From the NCBI GenBank assembly GCA_036426205.1, contig CM071567.1, forward strand, positions 288,971,187 through 289,035,186: 64,000 nt of DNA, in the 5' to 3' direction. Positions 33,020 through 44,639 of the stretch are shown here, in pieces; the stretch's first letter is position 1, and each line of letters begins with the position of its first letter. The notes beneath the pieces were generated by a model that was not told the origin of the DNA, did no database searches, and saw only the letters and a list, made by a program, of their open reading frames with translations. Source of the stretch: Ascaphus truei. Taxonomy: Eukaryota > Chordata > Amphibia > Anura > Ascaphidae. The position numbers and the translations under genes were made by a program.

Positions 33020-34585
33020 ACCAAAACACATACATACTTATAAATAAATAACCCCCCCTAACACATACAGTATAGTAATGGGCACATTTACTATTGTCCA
33101 CAAATGGATAATAGTGCATTTGCCCATTTAAAATACATAAAGAATAATAAATACATGAAATACATATTGCACTCACCCTTGTCTGGCTGCCACGATGAAG
33201 GCCATCCTCATCTTCATCACCGTCCATGCCCCCTCCGATGCTGCAAAACATAAATAAGAATAAAAACAGCCAATGAATGTCCCCTAACCCCTTAATCACC
33301 ATTGTGGTTATTAACCGCTACAGTCATTAAGGGGTTAACCCACCCTCACCCAGCACTCGGGAGGCCTAAATACCCTCCCCCACTACCCCCCCCCCACCCC
33401 GTGAGGCCTAACCACCCTCACTCACCCAATACCCAGCCGGGAGGCCTACCCACATATCCTTGGGCTAAATACCCACTTCCCCCACCCCCAGTACCCACAA
33501 TAAAAACAACACACAGCCCCACAATAAACATCATTATATTTATTAAATACATAACCCATCCCCTGTGCCCCCCCATAAATACATGATTTATTTTTTTACA
33601 TACAGGGTTAATACCCCAGGCCCACGGGAGTCCCCGGTGGGCCTGACGGGTCACCTCACAGACCTACAGTAGCCCAGCACCATGTTTCAAACAGGGTCTG
33701 GAGGCCTACGGGTGGTCCCCGCCAGGCACCGTAGTCTACCAGGTGGTCTTCGCTGGTCTTCGCTGGTCACCGTGGGCCACAGTGGGGTCCCCACGGGTAG
33801 GCCCGCGGCTGTCTCGGGGGCCCCAGGTCAGACCCACAGGTGTCTGAGGGGCTTCGGGTGGTCCCTATGGGTCCGCGGTGCCCCCACAGATGTGGGGCCA
33901 CCGGTTTTTCCCCGCAGCTGTCCCCCGTTGACCCGGCAGCCGTTTACCTGTGAGAAGCCCGAGGAGACCGCAGGTGGTCTCCATAGGTCCCCCGCAGACC
34001 TGAGGAAAGAACCCTGTATGTAAAATAAATAAACATGCTATTATTAAAAATACATTCATGATGCTTCGTTACCATAGCAGAAAGCCGCAAAGGTAAGGAA
34101 TGATTGTTTATTGATATGGGTGTTTTATTCATAGTGTAGATGTGCAGAGGGTCTCCGGAGCTGGACCACTTTGGTTTTAGGTCTGGGGACCCCCTGATTC
34201 CCGAGATACAGGCCACTTTATGGGGTGCCGGTATCCTTCTGCTTTGTTTACATTCCGCGGTCACGTGATCGGGACATTGAAATGCAAAGGGATACCGGCA
34301 CCTCATAACGGGGCCTGTATCTCAGGAAGCAGGGGGTCCCTGGACCTGAAACCAATGCGGATCTCTCTCTGCTGCAGACACATCTCGGCAGGGGACGGTT
34401 TCTCTGCAGCTTCTCGCCAGGCAGACTGTCTCGCCACCGGTTACTCGCCATGTTTGGCAATGTTGCTCTCGCTGTAATTCACCAGGGATTCAGCCCTTCC
34501 TGCATACAGTGAGGGCAACATGCCAAAAACATGGCGAATTCAAACCCCTGGTGAATTTGCTTACTGCATGACCCCCCATGTCTCC
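33020..34585. repeat. compound repeat R1, copy c
   Basis: Carries AGTAATGGGCACATTTAC, CCCCTTAATCACC...GGTTATTAACCGC, a minisatellite (33,700-34,010), GATACCGGCACCTCATAACG and finally GCTTACTGCATGACCCCCC, the reversed terminal motif. Acts as the unoccupied reference for FB copy 2 insertion in copy a. No gene; the proline-rich frames are compositional. Confidence 0.5.
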
Positions 34586-34609
34586 GTGTCTTTGTACCAA
34601 GCCAACTAA

Positions 34610-35516
34610 TGAAAGAGCCAGTTATTTCTTCCAAAGTCACTGTAGGAATCCCTCTGTTGTGGGAAGCTTCTGCCTATGAAAGGGTCTAATGAAGAACTGT
34701 CCCAAGTTAGAGTGACCACATAAAGTTAAAGATAGTGGTCTACATATAGGGAAAGGTTGGATGTCATCGACCCGATTCCCGATATAATAAGCCTTCCTGG
34801 TGGATTTCGAAGGATCTTGTGTGCCTCGGGTTATTTTTAACTTCCAAAAGATGCAAATCAAAAATCTTTTGATATTAGTAAGTTGAATCCTGATCTAACA
34901 ATATATAGGATTTAATATCGTCCAAAAATTTGAATGCTGCTGTTAAATAATCACAATTAATTAATAAGAATGGCCCCACCTTTATCAGCCTGTTTGATAA
35001 CAATATTCCTGTTAGTTGGAAGCTCATTAAGTGCTCTTTTTTCACCAGGAGTAACATTGTTCATATATTGAAACTTTGGTTTACACAAGCAATTCATGTC
35101 TTCCAAAACCTAATAATAAAACACATCTAAATGATTCCCCTTCGAATGGTATTGATAAAAGAGAAATCTAGGGTTAAAATGGGAGTGTAGAAATGAACAA
35201 CTTTGACTAGTAATCTCCTCAGAATCACACCTCACTAGATTACAATTGATGTGAGTAGCCACTGGTGTGTCCAATATTATTTGAGAACTGTATGTATCAA
35301 TTCTGCCAGCAAAGATTGAATTTCAGAGAGATGATATTAATCTCTATATTCAATGATGACAACAGGGCAATTCTGTTTAGTTTTCTGTAGTATTAAATGT
35401 CTCTTTAGTGTAATCTTCCTAATAAAATTATTCAGATCCGCAAATAGATCAACTGAATTAGGACCAGAAGTGTTTGATTCAGTGTAAGTTGAATATATGA
35501 TAAGTTATATACTGTA
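34610..35516 (-). pseudogene. Penelope-like element, downstream half (RT start)
   Basis: On the minus strand, FLHSHFNPRFLFYQYHSKG then NHLDVFYY is followed by LNELPTNRNIVIKQADKGG, the block in Penelope RTs where an N-I-V-I-K-ADKGG motif opens the polymerase domain, and then DQDSTY. Several stops interrupt it. The upstream half of the ORF lies beyond Gypsy B at 45,998-46,990 on the same strand, so the element was split by Gypsy B. Confidence 0.65.
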
Positions 35517-36158
35517 TGTAGCCCCCTTTCCCTATGACAATGGGAACTACGTGTGCTGACTTTACTTGTGGCTCACAGAAGGCCTAAGGCTCCGCTGCTG
35601 GGAGCCTGGGGTGAGCTCTCGCCTTCTCGGTACATTGCCTCCACCTGGGAGGGAACCCAGACAGTGGGATAACCCCTCACAGGAACCAATACAGTGATAG
35701 TAACACACACGCAGGTGTAATATAACAGTTTACTAGCAAGCAAATTACAATCTAGAGTCCTTCCCTACAACACACAAACTGGAGGGACTGGGGCTAGCTG
35801 TTGCCTATGGGGCAACACTGGCCTTGTCCAAAGGAGCACTGCTCCTTGAACACTACCTGCTCTGCTGCACCGGTCCCTGCACCGACTGGCGTGCCTCTCT
35901 TCGCGCCAAACTTACTGCTCTGCCTCTGCGTGAATCCTCGAGTGCTATTGCCTCTCCTACCCCACTATGGGACATTTAGTCCTGTAATGGCCGCGGCACT
36001 GCTGCCCAACTGTGCATGCGCCCAGAATTCTTTGTGCATGCGCGAGCATCCAAGATGGCGGACCCTGCTTTCCGGTTATGCCACGGAGCTTAGCTGGCTC
36101 CAATCGCCATGCATCCTTCCACCACCCACCGCGGAAGTGAGGGGGGAGCAGGGATACA
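35517..36158 (-). repeat. 3' LTR of Gypsy B (left)
   Basis: TGTAG...GATACA, 642 bp, related to 44,640-45,997 over both ends but lacking a middle segment present in the right LTR. Confidence 0.7.
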
Positions 36159-36352
36159 TCCTCCCCCTGGTGGAGAAACCAATGGCCCCACTTGGAAACA
36201 ACATGATAATACACAAGTTATATAATAAAAATACAGTGCATCTATACAACTTAACTGAGAATAATACATCTAAACATTGTTACTCATTTTGGTGAGCATG
36301 GTTATAACAGAAGCTAACCTGCTCCGAGACAGCTGCTGAGACTCATAGTGAG

Positions 36353-36590
36353 ATGCCCCCATTGAATCATACACCATCCTCTGGCATCCTTCCTGATATT
36401 TTTAGTGACCATGCAATAGTGTACTGTGTAAGAAAATTAAACCGCCCCATTCAATCCCTAAAGTTCTCCTCACTAAAACATTTAGAAACTTTAACCCACA
36501 ACAGTTTCTGGATGACCTTACCAACTGCCCATGGCACAGAATCGATTTAATTCCCGACCCTGATTCTGCACTCGACTATTTCCAATCCGA
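36353..36590 (+). pseudogene. LINE endonuclease C-terminal remnant
   Basis: TPSSGILPDI then FSDHAIVYCVRKLNRP fits the last endonuclease motif (SDH) of the Rex1-like LINE. A frameshift separates it from the following ORF. Confidence 0.55.
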
Positions 36591-36752
36591 GTTCTTAAAA
36601 CTCTGCGATACCCATGCTCCACTACGCAAAATATGGGTATGGGGGGCCCACCTTCCATGGGTTACAACTGACCTTATAGCACTCTACCAGTTCAGGGATA
36701 CAAAGTAACTGGCACTACCAAGGATCTCAATCAATACAGATGCCTGCGGAAC

Positions 36753-37088
36753 ATGTGCACAAGGCAAACAAGGCACGAAAAAGCACAATATTACTCTGAC
36801 AATCTCCACCAGAATACATCAAACCCAGCTAACTTCTGGAAGGTTATCAACAATATATTCCAGTCTTCTAACCATCAACAACCAAGTAATATCACTAAGG
36901 GGGATATTACTCTGACAAACCCCACTGACATTGCAAATGCATTCAATGATTACTTTGTGGGGTGTGCCACTAACTTATTAGCGAAACGCAGCCCAAACCA
37001 CAAACCTGAATCTCATCCTGGGAGTACCCACATAGCCCCACCCCCTCCCAACATTGCCCACAATTTTCAATTTGGCCCAGTATCCGAA
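36753..37088 (+). pseudogene. LINE ORF2 linker, interrupted by solo LTR
   Basis: Reads CTRQTRHEKAQYYSDN, NPANFWKVINNIF and FNDYFVGCA, the usual endonuclease-RT linker, ending at GTATCCGAA. Skipping the solo LTR and one duplication copy, the frame continues in register into EEITQALLKL at 37,974, so the LINE ORF was continuous here before the LTR came in. Confidence 0.7.
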
Positions 37089-37968
37089 TGTAAGGAATCC
37101 ACACCTCAGTTTACTGCTTACCTTGCCTTACAGACCTGTGCAGTCCTGGAACACTCCCCCTGGTATCTACTGCAGCTGTGCAAGCTATTACTGCAGCCCC
37201 AGCCTGGGTTCAGTCATTAGAGCAATGCTGTCACACGCCCCTTCTGCTATTGGTTCGCTGACCTTAAAATACAGCATTACCACAATACTTCTCTGCCGAG
37301 CATAATCCTTCTTGGATGTTTACTGTGTTTGCCACTGCCACCTGTCTTGGCTGCCTTGTTGCTGTGTTCATGTTCATGTTCCTTGTTCCTAGTTCATGTT
37401 CCTGGTTCCTGGGGCCTACTGCTCTCTCTCCATTGCAGAGGCCGTGTCCTGGTTCCCGTGCTGAAGCGGTGGATCTCCCGCGTAACTTCAGCTCCCTGTT
37501 TCCTGAGGCCTGCTGCACTTCCCATAGCAGAGGCCTGTCTCCGATCCCAGAGGTCTATAGCTCTCTCTCCCCGCACAGGCTCGTTCTGGAATCCAGCGCT
37601 GAAGCATTGGTTTACCAGTGCTGTCTGGCGGTGTGCCCACTCTGGTCAGCCTTCTCCTTCCTGAGACCGGCGCCATGGGCCGTGGATGCCACTCGCACAA
37701 ACCCCGTTCCCGACCTGCAGCAATTTCGCTGAAGCAGGAAGACCTGCTTGATCTCCTGTTGCTCCCCGCTTGGACTACGTTGATGTCTCCAATCCTTACC
37801 CTGGCTCGTCCACTGACTACGCTGCTCTCTCCAGTCCCGAGCCTGCTATGTACGTCTACAAACTGCGCAATCCGGATCAGCCTGCGCGGTCTAAGGTCGG
37901 TGCTTATACAACCCCAACTCAGCCACGCGGTCCGACCCTGGTTTGTGGCGAGCACAACCACCGTGACA
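37089..37968 (+). mobile_element. solo LTR of a Gypsy-like element
   Basis: 880 bp, TGTAAGG...GTGACA, flanked by CCGAA (37,084-37,088) and CCAAA (37,969-37,973), a 5-bp duplication with one change. The start resembles the LTR of Gypsy F (TGTAAGGATTC). The LINE reading frame closes up when it is removed. It probably formed by LTR-LTR recombination. The Cys/Pro-rich open frames inside are not genes. Confidence 0.8.
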
Positions 37969-37973
37969 CCAAA

Positions 37974-39527
37974 GAGGAGATTACACAAGCACTCCTCAAA
38001 TTAAAACTAAGCAGCCAATGTGGACCTGACTTACTACAATCTAGGTTCCTACGACTTGGTGCCCCAGCCTTTGCCAAACCAATTGCTTCCATAGTCAACT
38101 CTATCCTGTCTGCAGGCCATATCCCTAAGACCTGGAAAACTGCCATAGTTGTCCCAATCTTCAAAAGTGGGGACAAAAACACTGTCTCAAACTACAGGCC
38201 AATCTCACTTCTCCCAATTCTATCCAAAGTAATGGAAAAATGTGTCCACTCCCAATTAAGCGATTACTATACCAAGACAAATTTCCCTAGCCAATTCCAA
38301 TCTGGCTTTCGCCCCAAACACTCTACCGTAACTACCCTGCTAAAAGTTTACAATGAAATCCAGTGTGGAAGGGAACGGGGACAACTCACTGGTGCAGTAT
38401 TCCTAGATTATGCAAAGGCTTTTGATACTGTTAATCATGCTATCCTGCTTAACAAACTCCAGAGCTCTGGAATAGGGAAGCATGCTTTAAACTGGTTTCA
38501 GTCCTACCTATCAGGTAGATCCCAACATGTGTCCATCTCAGGCTCTAACTCCAACCCCCTGGATTTCACATGTGGTGTCCCTCAAGGCTCTGTTCTGGGG
38601 CCCCTACTCTTCTCAGTGTTCATCAATGATCTTCCCATAGCTTGTCAGGAAGCCTCAATACAGATGTATGCAGATGACACAATCCTATATGAACACAGCC
38701 ATAGCCTCTCTGACCTTCAACACATACTTCAGTCTGACTTTTTGAGACTCGAAAACTGGATTTCCCAAAAAAAACCTGTTTTTAACACTGACAAGTCTGT
38801 AACAATGGTATTTGGGACCAAGACTAAATTTTTAAAGCTTCCAGCGACTGAGGTCCAGATTAGAACCAACGCTAACACCACCCTAACCCCTGTCACTAGT
38901 TTTAAATACCTGGGCATATGGTTTGACTCCCACTTAACATTCGGGATGCACATTGATACCCTGACAACCAAGACCTATGCCAAACTAGGGGTACTTTACA
39001 GGAACAAATCCTCCCTAAGTCTCCTGGTCAGAAAGTGTATCGCACAGCAGATGCTAATGCCAATTATTGACTATGAAGACATAGTATATGGCTCGGCACC
39101 CCAAACCCACCTTAGCAAACTTGAGACCCTCTACAATTCAATTTGTCGTTTTGTTCTCCAATGCAACTATAACACACATCACTGCGAAATGCTCAAAGAA
39201 CTAGATTGGTCATCACTAGAGTCTAGGCGCAAAGTTCACCTTTCCTGTCTTGCCTTCAAATACTTTCTGGGCAAGCTACCCACCTATCTGAACAAGCTCC
39301 TCACCCCTACCACATGCAGCACTTATCATCTGAGATCTGACTCCAAAAGACTGTTCATGGTCCCAAGGCTCAACCAAGTATCCGGACGTTCCTCCTTATC
39401 TTACCGTGCACCCCAAAACTGGAACAACCTACCAGAGACACTCACGTACACCACCAGTTTAAGTTCTTTCAAATCGAAGGCTGTCACACATTTTAATCTG
39501 GTCTGTAACTGTTTCATACGCCCATAA
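37974..39527 (+). CDS. Rex1-like LINE reverse transcriptase (C-terminal part of ORF2)
   Basis: About 517 open codons after the solo LTR. RT motifs in order: NYRPISLLPILSKVMEK, FRPKHSTVTTL, VFLDYAKAFDTVNHAIL (first Asp), GVPQGSVLGPLLF, MYADDTILY (catalytic DD at 38,673-38,678) and FKYLGIWFD. The C-terminal region has PIIDYEDIVYGSAP, then NTHHCEMLKELDWSSLESRR and APQNWNNLPE, the layout known from Rex1/CR1-group LINEs. No stops, so it is a young or well-preserved copy, but the endonuclease is truncated and frameshifted and the ORF was cut by the LTR. It would make cDNA at nicked target DNA in the nucleus. The open frame starting at 37,770 is only LTR read-in. Confidence 0.85.
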   Translation, partial: EEITQALLKLKLSSQCGPDLLQSRFLRLGAPAFAKPIASIVNSILSAGHIPKTWKTAIVVPIFKSGDKNTVSNYRPISLLPILSKVMEKCVHSQLSDYYTKTNFPSQFQSGFRPKHSTVTTLLKVYNEIQCGRERGQLTGAVFLDYAKAFDTVNHAILLNKLQSSGIGKHALNWFQSYLSGRSQHVSISGSNSNPLDFTCGVPQGSVLGPLLFSVFINDLPIACQEASIQMYADDTILYEHSHSLSDLQHILQSDFLRLENWISQKKPVFNTDKSVTMVFGTKTKFLKLPATEVQIRTNANTTLTPVTSFKYLGIWFDSHLTFGMHIDTLTTKTYAKLGVLYRNKSSLSLLVRKCIAQQMLMPIIDYEDIVYGSAPQTHLSKLETLYNSICRFVLQCNYNTHHCEMLKELDWSSLESRRKVHLSCLAFKYFLGKLPTYLNKLLTPTTCSTYHLRSDSKRLFMVPRLNQVSGRSSLSYRAPQNWNNLPETLTYTTSLSSFKSKAVTHFNLVCNCFIRP

Positions 39528-39929
39528 TATATATTATCTTTAACTATGAATGCAGTGTCTTGTATATAATTTATACCCTGTTCATTTATGTAACTGTATT
39601 TGTAACCATGTATTATTTGTCTTAACTCTGTGCCCAGGACATACTTGAAAACGAGAGGTAACTCTCAATGTATTACTTCCTGGTAAAATATTTTATAAAT
39701 AAAATAAATAAATAATAAATACATTTTCATTGGCAGGGGGCGTCTCACTCTTTGACTCCTATGAGTCTCTGCTCCTGTGTCTTCTTTGGTGGAGGGGCTA
39801 CCATCAGCTTGAGGCCCTGACCCTCTCATAAGGTGTGACCTCAGTCTCTAAACAATCTCTTTGGGGAATGAAGTGCAGGCTTCTTGGATCAAGTGGACAG
39901 CATGTTGAAGCCACTGGGGTTGGTACCTA

Positions 39930-40243
39930 TGGTGTTGGCCCATTACATGGTGCTTCTTCGGGTGGTGCCCACCAGACTCCATTTGAGTTTGCGGGGGTTC
40001 CTTCCAAAGGATCTTGAATCTGTTCAGCTACCGAGTCTAGATTATCTTCAAGCCGTTCTGGCCCACTGGCCATTGCTATTGAATCTTGTTCGGGGCCACT
40101 GTCCCCCATTTGAGCAATGGGCAGCAAGTGATTGCATTGCCAGTCCTTTACCCTCCCATCTTCATCTCTTATTTGGTAGACAGGGAGGCCCGGCATCTGG
40201 GACTCTACTTCAAAGGAAGCTTCGCAAAAGCGGTCCTCTAGCT
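39930..40243 (-). pseudogene. Gypsy B pol, C-terminal edge after integrase
   Basis: GLPVYQIRDEDGRVKDWQC then NHLLPI resembles the end of integrase in Ty3/Gypsy elements, where a Y-VR--DG----H-N-L-P block closes the protein; an acidic tail follows. The catalytic integrase core is missing. Confidence 0.45.
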
Positions 40244-40376
40244 CAGGGGTGTGCAAACTTTTCCCTGTGCACACCACTGCCTGCTCTCTTCAGAGTCTCA
40301 TGCCGCCCACCCTCCTTGATCGACCCCGGCGTCAAATAACACGTGGGATCATGTGACGTCACGTCACCATGGTAAA
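40244..40376. mobile_element. hAT-like non-autonomous fragment
   Basis: Starts CAGGGGTGTGCAAACTTTT, typical of short hAT-type elements. The other inverted end is not seen. It sits at the junction where RNase H and integrase of Gypsy B are deleted. Confidence 0.35.
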
Positions 40377-41060
40377 GATGTCTGGTCTGGGCCAGTTCAA
40401 TACGGCTTTAACCTTAAAAGGATCTGTAGCCACTCCTTCTGCGAACACTATGTGGCCTACATAGGTGACCGAAGTTCGACAGAAACAACATTTGACTAGG
40501 GACAAATTTAGTCCTTCTTTCCCATCTATCCAGGACTTTCAGAAGGCGTTATTCATGTTCATTTAGTGTTTTACCAAATATTTTAATATTATCAAAAAAG
40601 AACAGGCATTCCTGGGAATTCATATCCCCAATAGTCCCAGATTGTCTTCTCCATTAACCTCTGGAAGGTCGTAGGTGCACTATCAATGCCTTGGGGCATC
40701 GGGTGAATTGGTAGAACCCGAGGGGGCAGACAAACACAGTCTTCTCCTGGTCTTCAGAGCTCATGGTACCTGGTAGTATCCAGACTTCAGGTCCAGCATG
40801 CTGAACCACTGACTGCCAAATAGGGCACTGAGGATATCTTCTACCCGCAGCAGGGTGTACTGGTCTGGTACCATGCGACGGTTCAGGGTGTGGTAGTCTA
40901 TGCATAGGCGGACGGACCCATTCTTCTTGTGTACTACCATGATGGGAGAGGTGTAGCGGCTACAGGACTCTGTTATGATGCCCGACGTCTTCATCTTCTT
41001 TAGGACGTCTCTCACGTCCTCCACATCTCTGGGAGTGATGCATCTGGAATGCTCCCGGAA

Positions 41061-42247
41061 CATCCCACAATCAGTTTTTTTTTACAAATTAATGGCAGAA
41101 TAGAGTCTGGGTAACAAAATGGATACAAACAGACAACATGGTTTCCGAATCACTTGAATTCCATGTACAATACTCAGGGCTACTTTGCATCTATACAAAC
41201 GGGTGAATCATCTGATTAACCCTCCAGGCGCTCAGAATATAGCATAGTCCTGCTGGTGAAAGATAAAGTAAATCTTCTAGACCCAGGCTATACACAACCT
41301 TAGTGTAATATGAAGAAACATTCCCCCCAACCGGCTCGCCGCGAGCACTATGAGGTTGGGATATGGGACACTCACGTGTAAGTCCTTGTAGTGGTTAGTA
41401 AAGCCTCTGCGGGTCTTCCCAGTATGATATACCTGCTTCTCCTGGCTGAAGTCAGGGTGTCTCTGCTCGTGATCTGTGCTCTTCACCGCCAACCAAATAC
41501 CCGCAGACGCGGAGGGCGGTCACCTGACCGGCGGCCTGAACGGTACTTGCTGATGACGTCACGGCAGACTCGGTGAAGGAAACCGCAAGCCAGCAGGAAC
41601 TCAGCGTGCAGACGCTTGATGCAGCAATGTGAAGGAACTTCTCAAGGAGAGAAAGATGCGTCGCACAGCACAAAAATAATTAAGGCTGATGTGGGATAAA
41701 AATAAGCTTTATTTGCACAGGTGCAAGCGAGTCCTCTTGATGCGTTTCGGCCTGGAAGGCCTTTGTCAAAGTAATTCGCTTGCATCACAAGACATCCTTA
41801 TAACACCACAAACCTATGACAGCTGTTCAAATCAATCACACACAATGAGTATCAGGTGTTTAGTATAATAATCTTGATCACCTCATTATGAAACAAGAGT
41901 CCGCATAGTCAACATAGATGTCAATGAAAAAGTTAAAATACAAAAACATCTATGTTGACTATGCGGACTCTATGTTTCATAATGAGGTGATCAATGATTA
42001 TTATACTAAACACCTGATACTCATTGTGTTGATTGATTTGAACAGCTGTCATAGGTTTGCTGGTGTATAATGGATGTCTTGTGATGCAAGCGAATTACTC
42101 TTTTGACAAAGGCCTTCCAGGCCGAAACGCGTCAAGAGGACTCGCTTGCACCTTGTGCAAATAAAGCTTATTTTTATCCCACATCAGCCTTCATCTATTT
42201 TTGTGCTGTGCGACGCATCTTTCTCTCCTTGAGAAGTTCCTTCACAT
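41061..42247. mobile_element. chimeric insert with 300-bp foldback and hammerhead-like modules (locus v)
   Basis: Flanked by TGCTCCCGGAA (41,050-41,060) and TGCTCCCGAAA (42,248-42,258), and removal closes the RT frame of Gypsy B. The left half begins with a T-run (about 41,075), the complement of a poly(A). The right half is a foldback: arms 41,623-41,920 and 41,947-42,251. Each arm has the module GGCCTTCCAGGCC then GAAACGCGTC with AATAAAGC outward. The long duplication and T-run point to reverse transcription. Confidence 0.75.
42098..42138 (+). ncRNA. hammerhead-like RNA module (locus v, right arm)
   Basis: CTCTT, TTGACAAA, hairpin GGCC-TTCCA-GGCC, GAAA, CGCGTC, then AAGAG, which pairs with CTCTT as stem I. 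The CTGANGA box is degenerate. A mirror copy lies at 41,733-41,775 on the minus strand. Confidence 0.35.
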
Positions 42248-42739
42248 TGCTCCCGAAATGGAGTCACATCATTCAACCAGATCGTGTGCTGGGCGCTCCT
42301 GCTGAAGCCCACATCCATCTCATTGGTGAAGAATACCTCCCGGCGCTCCTCCATTTTGGTACTTAGCCGTTTCTTCCAGTCCGTGGGCAGGGTCAATGCC
42401 CTGAAGTTGAACTGCAACTCAGCCGGGGCTTCTTGCATGTTAGCGGAGTTCACATGAGCCAGGGATTCTACGGGCATAACAGGTATATTTGACCCCGTGC
42501 TTGACCGACATCAAACCATATGGGATGGAGCAAGATATACTGTATCGTCACTTTGAAGCAGTTAGGAAGGGCCGTCTTCCATTCCTTACTTTCTGGTACC
42601 ACCATGAACCTTCTCTTGGCGTCCTCTTCTGGTGTGGTCTCTAGGGAGAAATACCAGTCTGCTTCATCACGTCCTGGGTAGTTAGGTACCCTGGTAGAAA
42701 CTCGGTCAACTCCATCTCAAGATTGAAGAATTGGCCGAA

Positions 42740-43345
42740 TCAATCCTGGGCCGAGATCCTATAGCACTCCTCCTTGACTAATGGGTGGATCCGTAGTGAG
42801 GATAGTGGTAATTCGCCGGCCTCTTGCAGATAGGCCCAGATCAGGATCCGTACCACATCTGCATTTGTCCCCAGTATGATGAGGGAATTTGGATGTTCCC
42901 GGGGCTTGGGAAATGTTAGAGCTTCAACTTCCATGGGGTGGATTTTGTTGGTGTTCAGTTGTGGTATATTGAACTGCACTTGAATCACACCATTGATAGG
43001 GTAGTTTTCGCTACCAAGGCCTCACAGTTTCATTTTTAGTGCATAGGCAGATGTTTCAGATTCTGGTTGTAGAATGGTCGTAGATAATGGTCACTTGCGA
43101 CCCAGTATCCAGCAATTCAGAAGAGTATATTCCTTCCACTAGGACTCGTATGATAGCCCCAGGCCCTACTCGAATGTAGACATCTGGTTGGGGTGCATCC
43201 GCTGGGCACAGGAGCGCTCTCTGAGGATGTGGAGGGCTGTTCCATTGTTTGCACTGTGAAGGCCATGGCCCCAAGGGTGGGGGCCCTTGGCTTAGGACAG
43301 TCCTTGGCAAAGTGACCTTCTCGGTTGCAGTTGTAGCAGCGAGTA
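42740..43345 (-). pseudogene. Gypsy B nucleocapsid knuckle and protease
   Basis: CYNCNREGHFAKDCPK (about 43,295-43,340) is a CX2CX4HX4C zinc knuckle; it is out of frame with neighbouring pieces. ELLDTGSQVTIIYDH (about 43,070-43,115) carries the aspartic-protease D-T-G. Further frames to 42,740 (LIILGTNADVVRI-like) fit the protease C-terminal half. Confidence 0.65.
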
Positions 43346-43347
43346 CC

Positions 43348-43990
43348 TCAGGTCGCACTGGCACTAGGTGTAGTGACCGATCTCTGGGGCACCCTGGAAG
43401 ATGAGCCAGGTGCCTCTGAAGGAGAGTTATCCTCTGCACTTTCTGTCACCTTAGACTTCTGGGCCGACGCCCTTTTGGTCTCTTCTTTGTGGGACTCCTT
43501 CGACTTCTTAGGAGTGTGTAGCCAAGTATAGGCTTCATGCCCTTTCACCAGACCTAGTAGCTCCTCAAATGTAGAGGGAGCTCCTTGTAGTAAGGAACAC
43601 CGGATCATGATTACAATATGGTGGGTGGGTATAGATCTCCTTAGAAACTCTTGCCTATGATATTCATCCACTTCAGCAGCTTTAATTATATCGTGGGTAC
43701 GTAGCTTCCACAAAATTAATTAGTTTTTTGAATGGGGACTGTTCTTCCCCCTCTTTTTGCCTAAGACAGTAGAATTTAGTCCAGAGTTCGCTTTCGCCTT
43801 TTCTGGGCCGTAGACTTGTATGAGCAAGTCCACTATCCTCTGAGCTGTAATGTATTCATTCTTGTCTCGGTACATGCATGCTCACCATTGTAGAGGAGGG
43901 GGGGGGTCTTAGGCTTTCCATTATCTGCTGTCTCTTTACAGATTCGGTGCATTACCATTCTTCCAATAATTTCAGGTTAAGTTCCCTCCA
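43348..43990 (-). pseudogene. Gypsy B gag C-terminal half
   Basis: HRQEFLRRSIPTHHIVIMI and LLQGAPSTFEELLGLVKGHE, then a Lys/Ser-rich spacer leading to the zinc knuckle. The helical block resembles capsid regions of Gypsy elements related to PNMA-type genes. Frameshifts upstream. Confidence 0.5.
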
Positions 43991-44639
43991 TGCTCAAATC
44001 TTTCTTCTCCAACAGGAGTGGGTGATATCCCGAGAAAGCGTTAAGCTTGTGATAATTTTGGGACTGCGAGGCCTGCGCTAGGCCTTCAACAAGTTGCTGT
44101 AGAGTTTCCCCCAAGTCTGAGCCTCTGGTTGGCGGGTGACTATGGTATTCAAGCCAGTAGCTATGGACTGGCGTCAAGCTAGTTCTGTACCCTCAGGGGT
44201 AGCTGAGGGGTATGGGGTTTCAGCTCGGTAAGGTACCTCTGGTGTGGTCCCTGACTGAAGGATACCATCGGCATCCGCAGATCTGGATAGATCAATGGAC
44301 AACCCGTTGGTAGGGCTTCTGGAAATGCAGGGTCAAGGTGTATATTCTACATGTATTTTGTGGCCGTCAGCCACTAGAACAATGTTTCAGCGGTATGTAG
44401 GGTCCCACTTTTGGCCTAGGTACTGGATGATGGCAAAACTGGGAAAGGGTCTTAGGTAGTCGCATGACTTTCCATGCGGATGTGTGGCTGGGACATCCCA
44501 CACTGAGACCACGTGGCGGGAGATTCGTGGAATTCCGAGGCCCAGTCACGGACCTGTTGCTTGGAGGTACAAACATGATTCTATAATTGTTGTTACTATT
44601 CTTTCGGGCACAGGTCTGAATCTCTGCAGCGCCTCCAAA

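Larger units (their letters stand above)
36355..39721 (+). mobile_element. Rex1-like non-LTR retrotransposon, 5'-truncated
   Basis: Begins within the endonuclease domain (SDHAIVYCVRK remnant) and ends with a TAAATAAAATAAATAAATAA tail at about 39,690-39,718, typical of CR1/L2/Rex1-group elements. About 2.5 kb once the solo LTR is removed. No clear target duplication. Confidence 0.75.
40377..42480 (-). pseudogene. Gypsy B reverse transcriptase, split by foldback insert
   Basis: Minus-strand pieces: VGFSRSAQHTIWLNDVTPFRE (42,250-42,320), then after the insert HSRCITPRDVEDVRDVLKKM, then MVVHKKNGSVRLCIDYHTLN and WFSMLDLKSGYYQVP, the RT fingers and palm. A frameshift near 40,750 is followed by KTVFVCPLGFYQF. 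FFDNIKIF at about 40,580-40,600 stands where YxDD should be, so the second catalytic Asp reads Asn. The thumb is recognisable; RNase H is not. Inactive. Confidence 0.7.

Noticed and set aside
35510..35520. Target duplication for Gypsy B (TGTA / TATA flanks)
   Set aside because: The flanking bases match only loosely and are AT-rich, so no duplication is claimed.
37316..37732. 138-codon Cys/Pro-rich frames inside the LINE region
   Set aside because: They lie in the solo LTR, which has no coding role.
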